Shown one piece after another: positions 1 through 8,179 of a stretch of DNA of 64,000 bases. A program made the position numbers and the translations under genes. Under the pieces are notes generated by a model. The model had not been told where the DNA came from. It was given only the letters and a program-made list of their open reading frames with translations, and did no database searches. Source of the DNA: Rhodospirillaceae bacterium (GTDB lineage Bacteria > Pseudomonadota > Alphaproteobacteria > Bin65); contig WTGH01000021.1 in the NCBI GenBank assembly GCA_011523655.1, positions 1 to 64,000 on the forward strand, given 5' to 3'. Position 1 is the stretch's first letter, and every line of letters begins with the position of its first letter.

Positions 1-127
1 AACCCACGGAGTACCCCCCTCGCTTCCCATGACACAAACCCTGATACGTCACCGCGGGCGGGCGGGGGTTGACCGCTGCGTAACAGCACTGGCAACCTTT
101 AGGAACGCAACCGGGCGCACCGGCGCA

Positions 128-158
128 AGAAAAGGCCGGCCCCCGAAGAGGCCGGCCT
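128..158 (-). terminator. Intrinsic terminator of tRNA-Asn
   Basis: An 8-bp perfect stem (133-140 with 151-158, arm AGGCCGGC) has a 10-nt loop and, read on the minus strand, is followed by a short T run. It lies directly downstream of the tRNA-Asn gene on the same strand, so it probably ends that transcript. Confidence 0.7.
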
Positions 159-165
159 CTCAAAT

Positions 166-240
166 TGGCTCCGGAGGAGGGATTCGAACCCCCGACAGGG
201 TGGTTAACAGCCACCTGCTCTACCGCTGAGCTACTCCGGA
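166..240 (-). tRNA. tRNA-Asn (anticodon GTT)
   Basis: On the minus strand this 75-nt segment has a 7-bp acceptor stem starting TCCGGAG, a D arm (AGCTCAGCGGT), an anticodon loop CTGTTAA with anticodon GTT, a T arm with GGTTCGAATCC, and an encoded 3' CCA. The anticodon GTT decodes asparagine. It is followed by a hairpin terminator at 128-158 and lies downstream of tRNA-Cys on the same strand, so the two could share a transcript, although 131 bp separate them. Confidence 0.97.
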
Positions 241-371
241 CCGGTTGTGCTGCACCGCCTGCGGCACCGGCGGCGCATCGGGGACTTTCCGTTGCCGGAT
301 TGCCCGTCCCGGAATTTCTAGGTCATGGGCGTCAAAGGTCAAGCGTGACGGCCGCCGCAGCCGCGGCCGGA

Positions 372-445
372 TGGAGGCCCGGGCCGGAATCGAACCGACG
401 TGAAAGGATTTGCAGTCCTCTGCATCACCACTCTGCCACCGGGCC
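372..445 (-). tRNA. tRNA-Cys (anticodon GCA)
   Basis: The minus strand folds as a 74-nt tRNA with acceptor stem GGCCCGG/CCGGGCC, anticodon loop CTGCAAA giving anticodon GCA (cysteine), a T arm with GGTTCGATTCC and an encoded CCA end. A TATATG box on the minus strand near 500 could be the -10 element of its promoter. Confidence 0.97.
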
Positions 446-638
446 TGCCTGCCGCGCGGCCGTCCGGACGGCGCAGGCGCTGCGCCCGTCGGGCGGCGAC
501 ATATAGGGGGCGGCCGAAAGCCGGTCAAGCGAACGGCCGGCGCCCCGCTTGGTGCCTGCCAGCCGTCTTGGGCGAACCGCCCGGACGGTGCCCTGAATAG
601 CCCGTTGTCACCAGCATGACGCAGCCTGTAGACTCGGC

Positions 639-679
639 CCGCAGAATTGGGGCCGCAGAATTGGGGCCCGCAGATTTGG
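639..679. repeat. 14-bp tandem repeat in pcm-like promoter region
   Basis: Three tandem copies of a 14-bp unit (CCGCAGAATTGGGG) run through 639-652 and 653-666, with a degenerate third copy at 667-679. They sit about 55 bp upstream of the methyltransferase start. This could be replication slippage or a reiterated operator; nothing visible decides between the two. Confidence 0.8.
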
Positions 680-733
680 ACGGTGCGCCCCGAAAGGCGC
701 CGGAACCTGTCCGATTGTCGAGCTCGGGGCCGA

Positions 734-1396
734 ATGACCGACTTCGCAGCAGCCCGGGCGAACATGGTGGAAAGCCAGATTCGCCCCAACAAGGTCACCG
801 ATCCGGCGTTGATCGGCGCGATGGGCGCCCTGCCGCGCGAGCAGTTCGTGCCGGCCGGGCGGCGACCGCTGGCCTATGTCGACGAGGACCTTGCGCTCGG
901 CGCCGGGCGCCATCTGATGGAGCCGATGGTTCTCGCCAGGCTGATCCAGACGGCGGCGCCAGAAGCCGGCGAGATCGCCCTGGTGGTGGGCTGCGGCACG
1001 GGCTATGCCGTCGCCGTCCTGTCGCGCCTGTGCGAAACGGTGATCGGCGTCGAATCCGATGCGGCGCTGGCCGGGCGCGCCGCGGAGACGCTGATCGACC
1101 TCGGTATCGACAATGCGCTGGTCGTCGAAGGCCCTTCGAGCGAAGGGTATCCGAAACAGGCGCCCTACGACGTCATCCTGTTCGACGGCGCGATTCCCGA
1201 TTTCCCCGACGCGGTCGCGGCCCAGTGCGCCGAATCCGGGCGGATGGTCGGCGTACTGACCGGCGGCGTCGGTCGAGGTGTCGGGCGGGCGACGATCGGT
1301 ACGAAATTCGGCGGGATCGTATCGAAGCGCCCGGTGTTCGACGCCTCCGTGCCGCCGCTGCCGGAATTCGTCGAGACCGGCGTATTCAGATTCTAG
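734..1396 (+). CDS. Protein-L-isoaspartate O-methyltransferase-like protein
   Basis: This 220-residue cytoplasmic protein belongs to the PCMT family of SAM-dependent methyltransferases, which repair isoaspartyl residues in damaged proteins. The N terminus (FAAARANMVESQIRPN) is typical of the alphaproteobacterial variant found directly upstream of tolC. The SAM-binding glycine motif GCGTGYAVAVL lies near residue 93. The start at 734 was chosen because family similarity begins there; the open frame continues upstream without similarity. The next gene is tolC, 43 bp downstream on the same strand, a conserved pairing in this class. The true substrate of this subfamily is less certain than the fold. 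Confidence 0.88.
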   Translation: MTDFAAARANMVESQIRPNKVTDPALIGAMGALPREQFVPAGRRPLAYVDEDLALGAGRHLMEPMVLARLIQTAAPEAGEIALVVGCGTGYAVAVLSRLCETVIGVESDAALAGRAAETLIDLGIDNALVVEGPSSEGYPKQAPYDVILFDGAIPDFPDAVAAQCAESGRMVGVLTGGVGRGVGRATIGTKFGGIVSKRPVFDASVPPLPEFVETGVFRF

Positions 1397-1439
1397 CAGG
1401 ACCGGGCGGAACCGGCGCCGGAGCGAAGGGATTGGAGCG

Positions 1440-2942
1440 ATGGTTACGCAGCGCATCGAGCAGCCGGAAGCATCGGCATCGCGACCTCCGGCCCGGAGGG
1501 TGGTACGGCGGGGAACACGGCTTTCCCCGCGCCTGGCCGCACCAGGTCTCGCAGGTGCGGCCGTGGCCCTCGCAGCCGGCCTGGCGCTCGGCGCCGGTGT
1601 GCCGGAGGCGCGGGCCGAAACCATGGCCGAGGCCCTGGCGCGCGCCTACCGGCACAACCCGCAACTGCTCGCGGCCCGGGCCGGCCTGCGGGCGGTCGAC
1701 GAACAGGCGGCGCAAGCCTTCGCCAACTGGCGCCCCGGCGTGACCTTCTCGGCCGACGCCGGGTTGACGGCGGGCCGGAGCAAGCAGCCTGGAGGTCCCG
1801 GCCGGCCCGGCGGATTCCAGAGCACCAACCGGATTCCCGCCGGTGCGTCGCTCAACGTCACCCAGGATATCTACCGGGGCGGCCGCAACCAGCACCAGCT
1901 GCGCCGGGCCAACGCCAATATCTCCGCCCAGCGCGCCCGGCTGGCGACCGTCGAGCAGGCGGTGCTCCTGAACGCGGTGCGCGCCTACATGAACGTGTTT
2001 CGCGATCTCGCCGTCCTGCGGCTCAACGCCAACAACGAACAGGTGCTGGCGCGCCAGCTCCAGGCGACGCGCGACCGGTTCAGCGTCGGCGAGGTGACCC
2101 GGACGGACGTGTCCCAGGCCCAGGCGCGCCTCGCCCGGGCGCGCGCCTCGACCATTCAGGCCCAGGGCATCCTGCAGGCGTCGCGGGCCAACTACGCGAA
2201 CGTCGTCGGCGTCATGCCGGGCGCCCTCGAACAGCCCGGATTGCGTGCCGACCTGCCGCGCGATGGCGCGGAAATCGCCAAACAGGCCCAGCGCGACAAT
2301 CCCGCGGTCGTTGCCGCGAGGTGGGACGAGCAGTCGGCGCAAGCGAGCGTCGACCTGGTGCGCGGCGAACTGATGCCGACGGTGTCGATCAGCGGACAGG
2401 TCCAGCGGCGCTACAACGCCCAGGCGCGGGATACGATCGGCGATTCGGCCAGCATTACCGCGAGAATTGCGGTCCCGCTGTACCGGTCGGGCGGCGTGGC
2501 GTCGCGGGTCCGGGCGGCGAAGCAAACGGTGCTCCGGCGCCGCGACGAGTTGCGCCATGCACAGCGGACGGCCGCCGAGAACGCGGCGCGGGCCAACGCC
2601 GCGCTGCGGACGGCGCGCTCGAGCGTTACGGCGTTCGAGGCGCAACTCGAAGCCAGCCGGATCGCGCTCAACGGCGTGCGCCAGGAAGCGGCAGCCGGGC
2701 TGCGCACCGTGCTCGATACCCTGGACGCCCAGCAGGAATTGCTGAACGCGCAGGTCAATCTGGTGCGGGCGCGGCGCGATCTCGTCGTCGCGACCTACGA
2801 ACTGCTTGCTGCCGTCGGCGGGATGAACGCCAGGCAGCTCAAGCTCAAGGTGAAACTCCACGATCCGGAAGAGCATTACCGGAAGGTGCGCAACAAGGCG
2901 TACGGTTTCGGCGCACCGATCAACGGCGCGCCGGCAAATTAG
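1440..2942 (+). CDS. tolC: TolC family outer membrane channel protein
   Basis: This 500-residue precursor starts with a basic stretch and a hydrophobic signal segment (about residues 25-55) ending near ARAETMAEAL. The rest has the repeated helical organisation of the outer membrane efflux protein family. The N-terminal motif (ALARAYRHNPQLLAARAGLRAVDE) and a second helical repeat containing LNAQVNLVRARRDLVVATYELLAAVG mark the two half-repeats. TolC trimers form the outer-membrane exit duct for tripartite efflux pumps and type I secretion. The start at 1440 follows a purine-rich GAAGGG stretch. The position between the pcm-like gene and popZ is usual for alphaproteobacteria. No inner-membrane pump partner is encoded in this window. 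Confidence 0.93.
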   Translation: MVTQRIEQPEASASRPPARRVVRRGTRLSPRLAAPGLAGAAVALAAGLALGAGVPEARAETMAEALARAYRHNPQLLAARAGLRAVDEQAAQAFANWRPGVTFSADAGLTAGRSKQPGGPGRPGGFQSTNRIPAGASLNVTQDIYRGGRNQHQLRRANANISAQRARLATVEQAVLLNAVRAYMNVFRDLAVLRLNANNEQVLARQLQATRDRFSVGEVTRTDVSQAQARLARARASTIQAQGILQASRANYANVVGVMPGALEQPGLRADLPRDGAEIAKQAQRDNPAVVAARWDEQSAQASVDLVRGELMPTVSISGQVQRRYNAQARDTIGDSASITARIAVPLYRSGGVASRVRAAKQTVLRRRDELRHAQRTAAENAARANAALRTARSSVTAFEAQLEASRIALNGVRQEAAAGLRTVLDTLDAQQELLNAQVNLVRARRDLVVATYELLAAVGGMNARQLKLKVKLHDPEEHYRKVRNKAYGFGAPINGAPAN

Positions 2943-3036
2943 GCTTCCGGCACGGGCTTCCGGATTTTCCGGGCCGGGCCTGCCGCGCCGGCCGTTCCGG
3001 CGCGGCGCCGGCCGGCTCCGGCAGACGCAAAGGGCG

Positions 3037-3864
3037 ATGACCGAGCGCGAATCCCGATCGAAACAGTCCGGCGAACCGTCGCTGGACGAGATTCTGGAGT
3101 CGATCCGCCGGATCGTTTTCGAAGAGGGCGACGGCCCCCCCCGTCCCGGCACGGGTGCATCCGACGCCGACGCCCCTGCTGCGGAAGTCCCCGCCGTGGA
3201 AGTCCCCGCCGTGGAGGTCCCGGCTGACGAAGTGTCTGCCGCCGATGTTCCCGTTGCCGATGTTCCAGCCGCGGATGTTCCTCCCGAGGACGTTCCTGCC
3301 GCAGCCGCCAGCCGGGCTGCCGGTGAAGAAACGGTGCAGCCCGCCGGGACGGATGCTCCGCCGGCCGAACCGCCCCCTGTCGTCGAACCGCTCCCTGCCG
3401 TGGAACCGGCTACCAACGAAGAGGCGGCCGGCGAAGAGACCGGTGCGGCGGACGTCGCTTCGCCGGACGACGCGGCGCTGCAGGAGCCGGAGGAACCCGC
3501 TTCGGCGGAAGCGCAGGAGCCCGGGGATCCGGCCGCACCGCCCGCACCGTCGGCAGGAGCCGCCGGCGGCGCTGGACCGGGCGAATCTGTCCTGCTGCTG
3601 ACCGACATGATCGCGCCGGACGGCTCGGTGGTGCGCCTCGATCCGCGCCCGGCGGCCGCGCCGGCGGCGCCGGACGATCCGGCGCCGGACGACCCGGCGG
3701 CGGGCGCCGGCAGCGGCGACGGCGCAGGTGAGGGTGCGCTCGATCCCGCCACGCAAAGCGAACTGGCCGCGACCGTCCGCGAATGGCTGGACCGCAATGC
3801 CCCGGAGCTGGTGGACCGGGCGGCCCGGCGTGAATTGCAGAAGCTTTCCGACCGGCAGGATTGA
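3037..3864 (+). CDS. popZ: PopZ-like polar organizing protein (DUF2497)
   Basis: The 275-residue protein has the three-part architecture of PopZ. It has a short N-terminal helix with SLDEILESIRRIV (residues 15-27), a long acidic proline-rich linker, and a conserved C-terminal helix with REWLDRNAPELVDRAARREL (about 247-266). PopZ assembles into polar networks that anchor the chromosome origin through ParB and recruit cell-cycle regulators. The linker contains imperfect pentapeptide repeats of the type VPA-acid-(E/D)V (about residues 49-85). Low complexity in this linker is normal for the family, though the repeat regularity here is marked. valS usually follows this gene in the class; here a convergent coxG-like gene follows instead. 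Confidence 0.88.
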   Translation: MTERESRSKQSGEPSLDEILESIRRIVFEEGDGPPRPGTGASDADAPAAEVPAVEVPAVEVPADEVSAADVPVADVPAADVPPEDVPAAAASRAAGEETVQPAGTDAPPAEPPPVVEPLPAVEPATNEEAAGEETGAADVASPDDAALQEPEEPASAEAQEPGDPAAPPAPSAGAAGGAGPGESVLLLTDMIAPDGSVVRLDPRPAAAPAAPDDPAPDDPAAGAGSGDGAGEGALDPATQSELAATVREWLDRNAPELVDRAARRELQKLSDRQD

Positions 3865-3888
3865 TGGCGCTGCGGGCCGTCCCGGCGA

Positions 3889-4353
3889 CTATTCCGTAGC
3901 GGCGTCCGCGCTGCTGGGCGCGACCTGCTCGGCGAAGGCGCCGAAGAACTGGTCGGCCATCTTGCGCGCCGTCCCGGCGATCAGGCGCGATCCGATCTGG
4001 GCGAGCTTGCCGCCGACCTTGGCGTCGGCATCGTAGGTCAGGATCGTTTCGCCGCCGTCCTCGGCGAGGCGCACGTTGGCGCCGCCCTTGGCGAAGCCGG
4101 CCACGCCGCCCTTGCCCTCGCCCTGGATGCGGTAGCCGGCGGGCGGGTCGATGTCCCCGATCTCCACTTCGCCCTTGAAGGTCGCGGAAACCGGCCCGAC
4201 CTTCGCCTTGACCGTTGCCGCAAAGCCGGTATCGGAGGTTCGCTCCAGTTCCTGGCATCCGGGGATGCAGGCGCGCAGCACATCCGGATCGTTCAGGGCC
4301 TGCCAGACGGTCTCCCGGCTGGCGGGGATGCGATACTCGCCACTCATTTCCAT
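3889..4353 (-). CDS. CoxG-like SRPBCC domain protein
   Basis: This 154-residue protein matches the CoxG (carbon monoxide dehydrogenase subunit G) family of the START/SRPBCC lipid-binding fold. The N terminus MEMSGEYRIPA-RETVWQALNDPDVL and the motif ACIPGCQELE are characteristic. The family is found with molybdenum hydroxylases and helps their maturation or membrane attachment. No coxL/M/S genes are visible here, so the partner is elsewhere or the function differs. The start at 4353 fits the family N terminus and lies inside a 14-bp tandem duplication. The gene converges on popZ with only 24 bp between stops. Confidence 0.85.
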   Translation of the reverse strand: MEMSGEYRIPASRETVWQALNDPDVLRACIPGCQELERTSDTGFAATVKAKVGPVSATFKGEVEIGDIDPPAGYRIQGEGKGGVAGFAKGGANVRLAEDGGETILTYDADAKVGGKLAQIGSRLIAGTARKMADQFFGAFAEQVAPSSADAATE

Positions 4354-4372
4354 GTCGGCATTTCCATGTCGG
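4345..4372. repeat. 14-bp tandem duplication over the coxG-like start
   Basis: The unit CATTTCCATGTCGG occurs twice without a gap (4345-4358 and 4359-4372). It duplicates the start-codon region, so a second ATG appears 14 bp upstream and out of frame with the coding sequence. This looks like a recent slippage event. Confidence 0.85.
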
Positions 4373-4475
4373 CAACGCTCCGGAATTCCCGTGTATCGGG
4401 TGAGTAAGTAGACGCCCGCCGGGCGTCCTGCAAGCCGCGGCCGGCCAAGGCGCCCGCGCGCACGGTAATTTGCGT

Positions 4476-4503
4476 TTGGCAATGGCCGTGGGTCTGATAC
4501 ATC
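4476..4503 (+). promoter_or_regulatory. Candidate sigma70-type promoter of the liv operon
   Basis: TTGGCA at 4476-4481 and TACATC at 4498-4503 are separated by 16 bp, about 120 bp upstream of livJ. The -35 is good and the -10 weak. The rest of the 4354-4621 gap shows no other recognisable signal. Confidence 0.3.
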
Positions 4504-4621
4504 ACCGCCAATGACGAGCGGCGGCCGAGGCGCGTCGCTATGTCAGGGAAGCAGCGCGGGCCCGAGGCCGGTACACTCCGACGGCTTGCCTCTTTTCGGC
4601 AAATGCTCAGGGAGAAACGAC

Positions 4622-5857
4622 ATGCTCAACCATTGCAGCCCGGCGACGGTCATTGCCGCCGCCGCCGTCGCCGCCGTAATCGCGGCGCCGGCTTCGGCGA
4701 AGGTCGAAGGCGATACCATCGTCCTGGGTTCGGCTCTGTCCGAAACCGGCAAATATTCGACCAACGGTATCCACGCCAAGAACGGCTACAACATCGCCAT
4801 CGACCTCATCAACAAGACAGGCGGCGTCAAGGTCGGCGGCAAGTCCTACAAGCTCCGGGTCATCTACTACGACGACGAATCGACCCCGGCCCGCGGCGCC
4901 CAGCTCGCCGAACGCCTGATCCGGCAGGACGGCGTGAAATACATGTTGGGACCGTACAGTTCGGGCCTGACCAAGGCGATCGCGCCGGTCACCGAGAAAT
5001 ACCGCATCCCGATGGTCGAGGCCGAGGGCGCCTCGCGCTCGCTGTTCACCAAGGGCTACAAGTATCTGTTCGCCGTGCTGTCGACCTCCGAGCAGTATCT
5101 CGCCAGCGCGATCCAGCTCGCGGCCGAGATTGCCGACAAGGCGGGCAAGAAGCGCAAGGACGTCAAGATCGCCATGGCGTTCGAGAACGATCCCTTCTCG
5201 CTCGACGTGCGCGCCGGCGTGATGGACGACATCAAGCGCCTCGGCATGACGGTCGTGATCGACGACCGGCTGCCGCGCGACCTGTCGGACATGACGGCGA
5301 CGCTGACCAAGGTGCGGGCGCTCAAGCCGGACCTGCTGGTCGTCTCCGGCCATTCGAAGGGCGCCGCGACCGCAGGCCGCCAGATCAAGGAGCTGAAGAT
5401 CGCAACTCCGATGGTCGCGATGACCCATTGCGAATCGTCGAAGCTGGTCTCGAAGTTCGGCGCGGCCGTGGACGGCTTCCTGTGCCCGACCCAGTGGGCC
5501 GAGACCCTGTCCTACACGGGCAAGTATTTCGGCAGCGCGGCGGACTTCGACAAGAAGTTCAAGGCGACCTTCAGCGGCTACAAGACCGTGCCCTACCAGT
5601 CGGCCCAGGCGGCGGCCGCCGTGCTGGTCTGGAAAGAGGCGTTCGAGCGGGCCAACAGCTTCGACAAGGAGAAGGTCCGCGAGGCGATTGCCAGCACCGA
5701 GATGATGACCTTCTACGGCGGGATCAAATTCTCCAAGGCCGGCAACAACATCGCCAAGCCGATGGTGCTGCGCCAGATCCAGGATGGGAAATATGTCGTG
5801 GTGGCGCCGTCGAAATGGGCGTCGCACAAGGTCCAGCATCCGCGCCCGGTCCAGTAG
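4622..5857 (+). CDS. livJ: Branched-chain amino acid type ABC transporter, substrate-binding protein
   Basis: The 411-residue precursor has a signal peptide (MLNHCSPATVIAAAAVAAVIAAPASA) and a periplasmic type I binding fold of the LivJ/Leu-Ile-Val family. The first strand is TIVLGSALSETGKYS, followed by DLINKTGGVKVGG and a typical YYDDESTPARGAQLAERLI segment. It captures an amino acid or related amide in the periplasm and delivers it to the LivHM channel. The start at 4622 is supported by an AGGGAG Shine-Dalgarno. It is the first gene of a complete livJHMGF cassette. The exact ligand cannot be read from the sequence; related proteins bind leucine-type amino acids, urea or amides. Confidence 0.9.
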   Translation: MLNHCSPATVIAAAAVAAVIAAPASAKVEGDTIVLGSALSETGKYSTNGIHAKNGYNIAIDLINKTGGVKVGGKSYKLRVIYYDDESTPARGAQLAERLIRQDGVKYMLGPYSSGLTKAIAPVTEKYRIPMVEAEGASRSLFTKGYKYLFAVLSTSEQYLASAIQLAAEIADKAGKKRKDVKIAMAFENDPFSLDVRAGVMDDIKRLGMTVVIDDRLPRDLSDMTATLTKVRALKPDLLVVSGHSKGAATAGRQIKELKIATPMVAMTHCESSKLVSKFGAAVDGFLCPTQWAETLSYTGKYFGSAADFDKKFKATFSGYKTVPYQSAQAAAAVLVWKEAFERANSFDKEKVREAIASTEMMTFYGGIKFSKAGNNIAKPMVLRQIQDGKYVVVAPSKWASHKVQHPRPVQ

Positions 5858-5884
5858 TCCCGTCAGGGGCAACCGACGCGTGAA

Positions 5885-5923
5885 TGCAGTGCGCCCGGTT
5901 CCTTCGGGAACCGGGCGGCTGCA
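5885..5923 (+). promoter_or_regulatory. Strong hairpin between livJ and livH
   Basis: A perfect 10-bp stem (5893-5902 with 5907-5916) is closed by a TTCG tetraloop and flanked by an extra TGCAG/CTGCA pairing. No T run follows, so it is not a classical terminator. In binding-protein operons such hairpins protect the upstream mRNA from 3' decay and let the binding protein be made in excess; that role is inferred here. Confidence 0.7.
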
Positions 5924-5961
5924 TCCTGTGTTCCCCATGACGGCGGATGTGACCTAGCCCG

Positions 5962-7008
5962 ATGGCGACTCCGAAACCCGCAGCGCCGGCCCGCACCGGC
6001 TTCCTGTCGCCGGCCTGGGTGAAATCGACCGGCGACGGCTGGTCGCTCCTGCTGATGATCGCGCTGGTCTGCGTCGTGCTGGTGGCGATCAGCGGTCAGG
6101 CCCAGACCAACCTCACCATCCTCCAGGTCGCCTGGCAGCAGAATATCCAGCTGCTGCTCGACGGCCTGTTCATCGGCGCCATCTTCGCATTGGCCGCCTA
6201 CGGCCTCGCCCTGGTCTGGGGCGTGATGAACGTCAAGAACCTGTGCCAGGGCGAGTATGTCATCATGGGCGGCTACATCGCCTATTACCTTTATGAAATC
6301 GAGATCCATCCCTTTTTCGGCCTGCCGGTCGCCATCGTCTTCATGTTCGGTTTCGGCTGGGCCGTCTATGTCCTGGTGATCCGGCGCGTCATCGACCGCG
6401 ACCTGTTCACCTCGCTGCTCGCGACCTTCGGCATCGCCATCGTCCTCCAGCAGGGCCTGAATCTGATCTTCGGCCCGGAGGTCCAGACCGCGCGCTCCGG
6501 CCTGCCGACCGCGACCGTCACCGTCGGCGGCGGCGCCTTCACCTTCGCCTGGATCAAGCTGACCGCCTTCCTGATGTGCGGCGCGCTGGCGCTCGCGGTC
6601 GTCATCTTCATGAAGCGCAGCCGCATGGGGCAGGCGATCCGCGCCACGGCGCAGGATGCGCGCGCCGCCCGGGTCATGGGCATCGACACCGACCGGGTCT
6701 ACGCCTTCACCTATTCGCTGAACGCCGCGATCTGCGGCGCCGCTGGCGTCTTGATCGCCATGATCTGGGTGATCCAGCCCTTCTACGGCATCACCCACTC
6801 GATCCGGTCCTTTGTCGTCGTGACGGCGGCGGGATTCGGCAACCTGCCCGGCGTCATCATGGCCGGCCTCGGCCTCGGCGTCGCCGAGCAGTACAGCGGC
6901 TTCGTCCTGGGCGCCGATTTCCAGCAGGCGACGGTGGTCGGCCTGCTGCTGCTCGTCCTGATCTGGCGCCAGATCATCGAGAACAAGCACCGCCGGGTGG
7001 TGGAGTAG
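5962..7008 (+). CDS. livH: Branched-chain amino acid type ABC transporter permease LivH
   Basis: This 348-residue inner-membrane permease has about eight hydrophobic segments and LivH hallmarks such as GLFIGAIFALAAYGLALVWGVMN and the inner-loop sequence RATAQDARAARVMGIDTDRVY, which couples to the ATPase. It forms half of the transmembrane channel with LivM. It begins 104 bp after livJ, beyond a stable hairpin, and ends 7 bp before livM, so translation of the two permeases is probably coupled. Length is a little above the family norm because of an N-terminal extension of about 45 residues before the first conserved helices. Confidence 0.92.
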   Translation: MATPKPAAPARTGFLSPAWVKSTGDGWSLLLMIALVCVVLVAISGQAQTNLTILQVAWQQNIQLLLDGLFIGAIFALAAYGLALVWGVMNVKNLCQGEYVIMGGYIAYYLYEIEIHPFFGLPVAIVFMFGFGWAVYVLVIRRVIDRDLFTSLLATFGIAIVLQQGLNLIFGPEVQTARSGLPTATVTVGGGAFTFAWIKLTAFLMCGALALAVVIFMKRSRMGQAIRATAQDARAARVMGIDTDRVYAFTYSLNAAICGAAGVLIAMIWVIQPFYGITHSIRSFVVVTAAGFGNLPGVIMAGLGLGVAEQYSGFVLGADFQQATVVGLLLLVLIWRQIIENKHRRVVE

Positions 7009-7015
7009 GGCGCCG

Positions 7016-8179
7016 ATGTTCGGCAAGCGGTTCGAAACGCCCGGCTATATCCTCGTCGCGATCTTCGGCGTGATCGCGCCGATGGTCTTCCCCGCCTACG
7101 TCCAGCAGATCGCGATGCTCTGGATCATGATCGTGTTCGCGCTCACCTGGGACACGATGGGCGGCCAGATGGGCTACAACTCCCTGGGCAATATCTTCTT
7201 CTTCGGCGCCGGCATGTATATCGCCGCGGTCTGCCAGATCTGGCCCTGGTACGATGTCGGCCAGTACACCGACCCGTCGGGTTCGCTGACCACCTCCTTC
7301 ACGACCGGCCAGTATTTCGCCGGCCTTGCCCTCGGCGTCGTTCTGGCCGCGCTCGGGTCGGTCGCATTCGCGGTTCTGTTCGGCCTGATCGTGTTCGGGC
7401 TGCGCGGGCCGTATTTCGCCATCGGCACCCTCGGCATGGCGATCGCGGCCGGCGAGCTGATCGGCGCCTGGGACTGGGTCGGCGGCGGCGGCGGCATCCG
7501 GCTGCCGGTGTTCCCGTCGGGCACCGACGCCGATCCCCTGTTCCGTGTGCCGTTCGGGGATATCCACTCCGCCGACCTCCAGGGCGTCTTCTTCTACTGG
7601 ACCTGCTTCGCCCTGGCGGTGCTGACTTTCCTCTTCCTGCGCTGGCTCTACCGCACCCGCTTCGGCCTGATGCTGAACGCGATCCGCGACGACGAGACCA
7701 AGGCCGAGGCGCTCGGCGTGCGCACCCAGCTCTACAAGACGGTCGCCTGGTCGATCTCCGCCTTCTTCCTCGGCATTTCCGGCGCCCTGTTCGGCAACAT
7801 CATCGGTTTCATGGAACCGCTGGAGGTCGCCTTCCCGACTGTCACCTTCGGCATTTTCATGGTGCTGATGGCCCTGCTCGGCGGCAAGGGCACGCTCTGG
7901 GGGCCGGTGATCGGCGCCACCCTGTTCCACATCATCAAGGAGGTGACCTGGACCCATCTGCTCGGCTGGCAGTGGGTCGTGCTCGGCCTGCTCATCGTCG
8001 TCACGGTCGTCTTCTTCCAGCAGGGCATCGTCGGCTGGCTGCAGGAGCAGCGGCCGGAATGGTTCGGCATCGAGGTCGACCGCGGCACCGCGGGCCAGCG
8101 CGCCGACGCCGAAGCGGCCGAGGCGCTCGAAGCCGCCATGGAGAAAACCGGCGGACCCGCCCGGGAGCCGGCCCGATGA
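7016..8179 (+). CDS. livM: Branched-chain amino acid type ABC transporter permease LivM
   Basis: This 387-residue multi-spanning membrane protein carries LivM features: an early GYNSLGNIFFFGAGMY segment, the GLRGPYFAIGTLGMA motif, and the EAA-type loop (AIRDDETKAEALGVRTQLYK) that contacts the ATPases. A long soluble C-terminal tail (about residues 345-387) is rich in alanine and acidic residues. The stop codon overlaps the livG start as ATGA. It is the second half of the importer channel. Confidence 0.92.
   Translation: MFGKRFETPGYILVAIFGVIAPMVFPAYVQQIAMLWIMIVFALTWDTMGGQMGYNSLGNIFFFGAGMYIAAVCQIWPWYDVGQYTDPSGSLTTSFTTGQYFAGLALGVVLAALGSVAFAVLFGLIVFGLRGPYFAIGTLGMAIAAGELIGAWDWVGGGGGIRLPVFPSGTDADPLFRVPFGDIHSADLQGVFFYWTCFALAVLTFLFLRWLYRTRFGLMLNAIRDDETKAEALGVRTQLYKTVAWSISAFFLGISGALFGNIIGFMEPLEVAFPTVTFGIFMVLMALLGGKGTLWGPVIGATLFHIIKEVTWTHLLGWQWVVLGLLIVVTVVFFQQGIVGWLQEQRPEWFGIEVDRGTAGQRADAEAAEALEAAMEKTGGPAREPAR

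Noticed and set aside
1386-3797. Long minus-strand open frame of about 800 codons across tolC and popZ
   Set aside because: It is a shadow frame in GC-rich DNA: composition is dominated by Ser, Gly, Ala, Arg and Pro, no domain is visible, and the plus-strand genes are clearly real.
4353-4482. N-terminal extension of the CoxG-like protein to 4482
   Set aside because: Similarity begins at 4353 and the extra frame contains the 14-bp duplication and an arginine-rich non-conserved segment.
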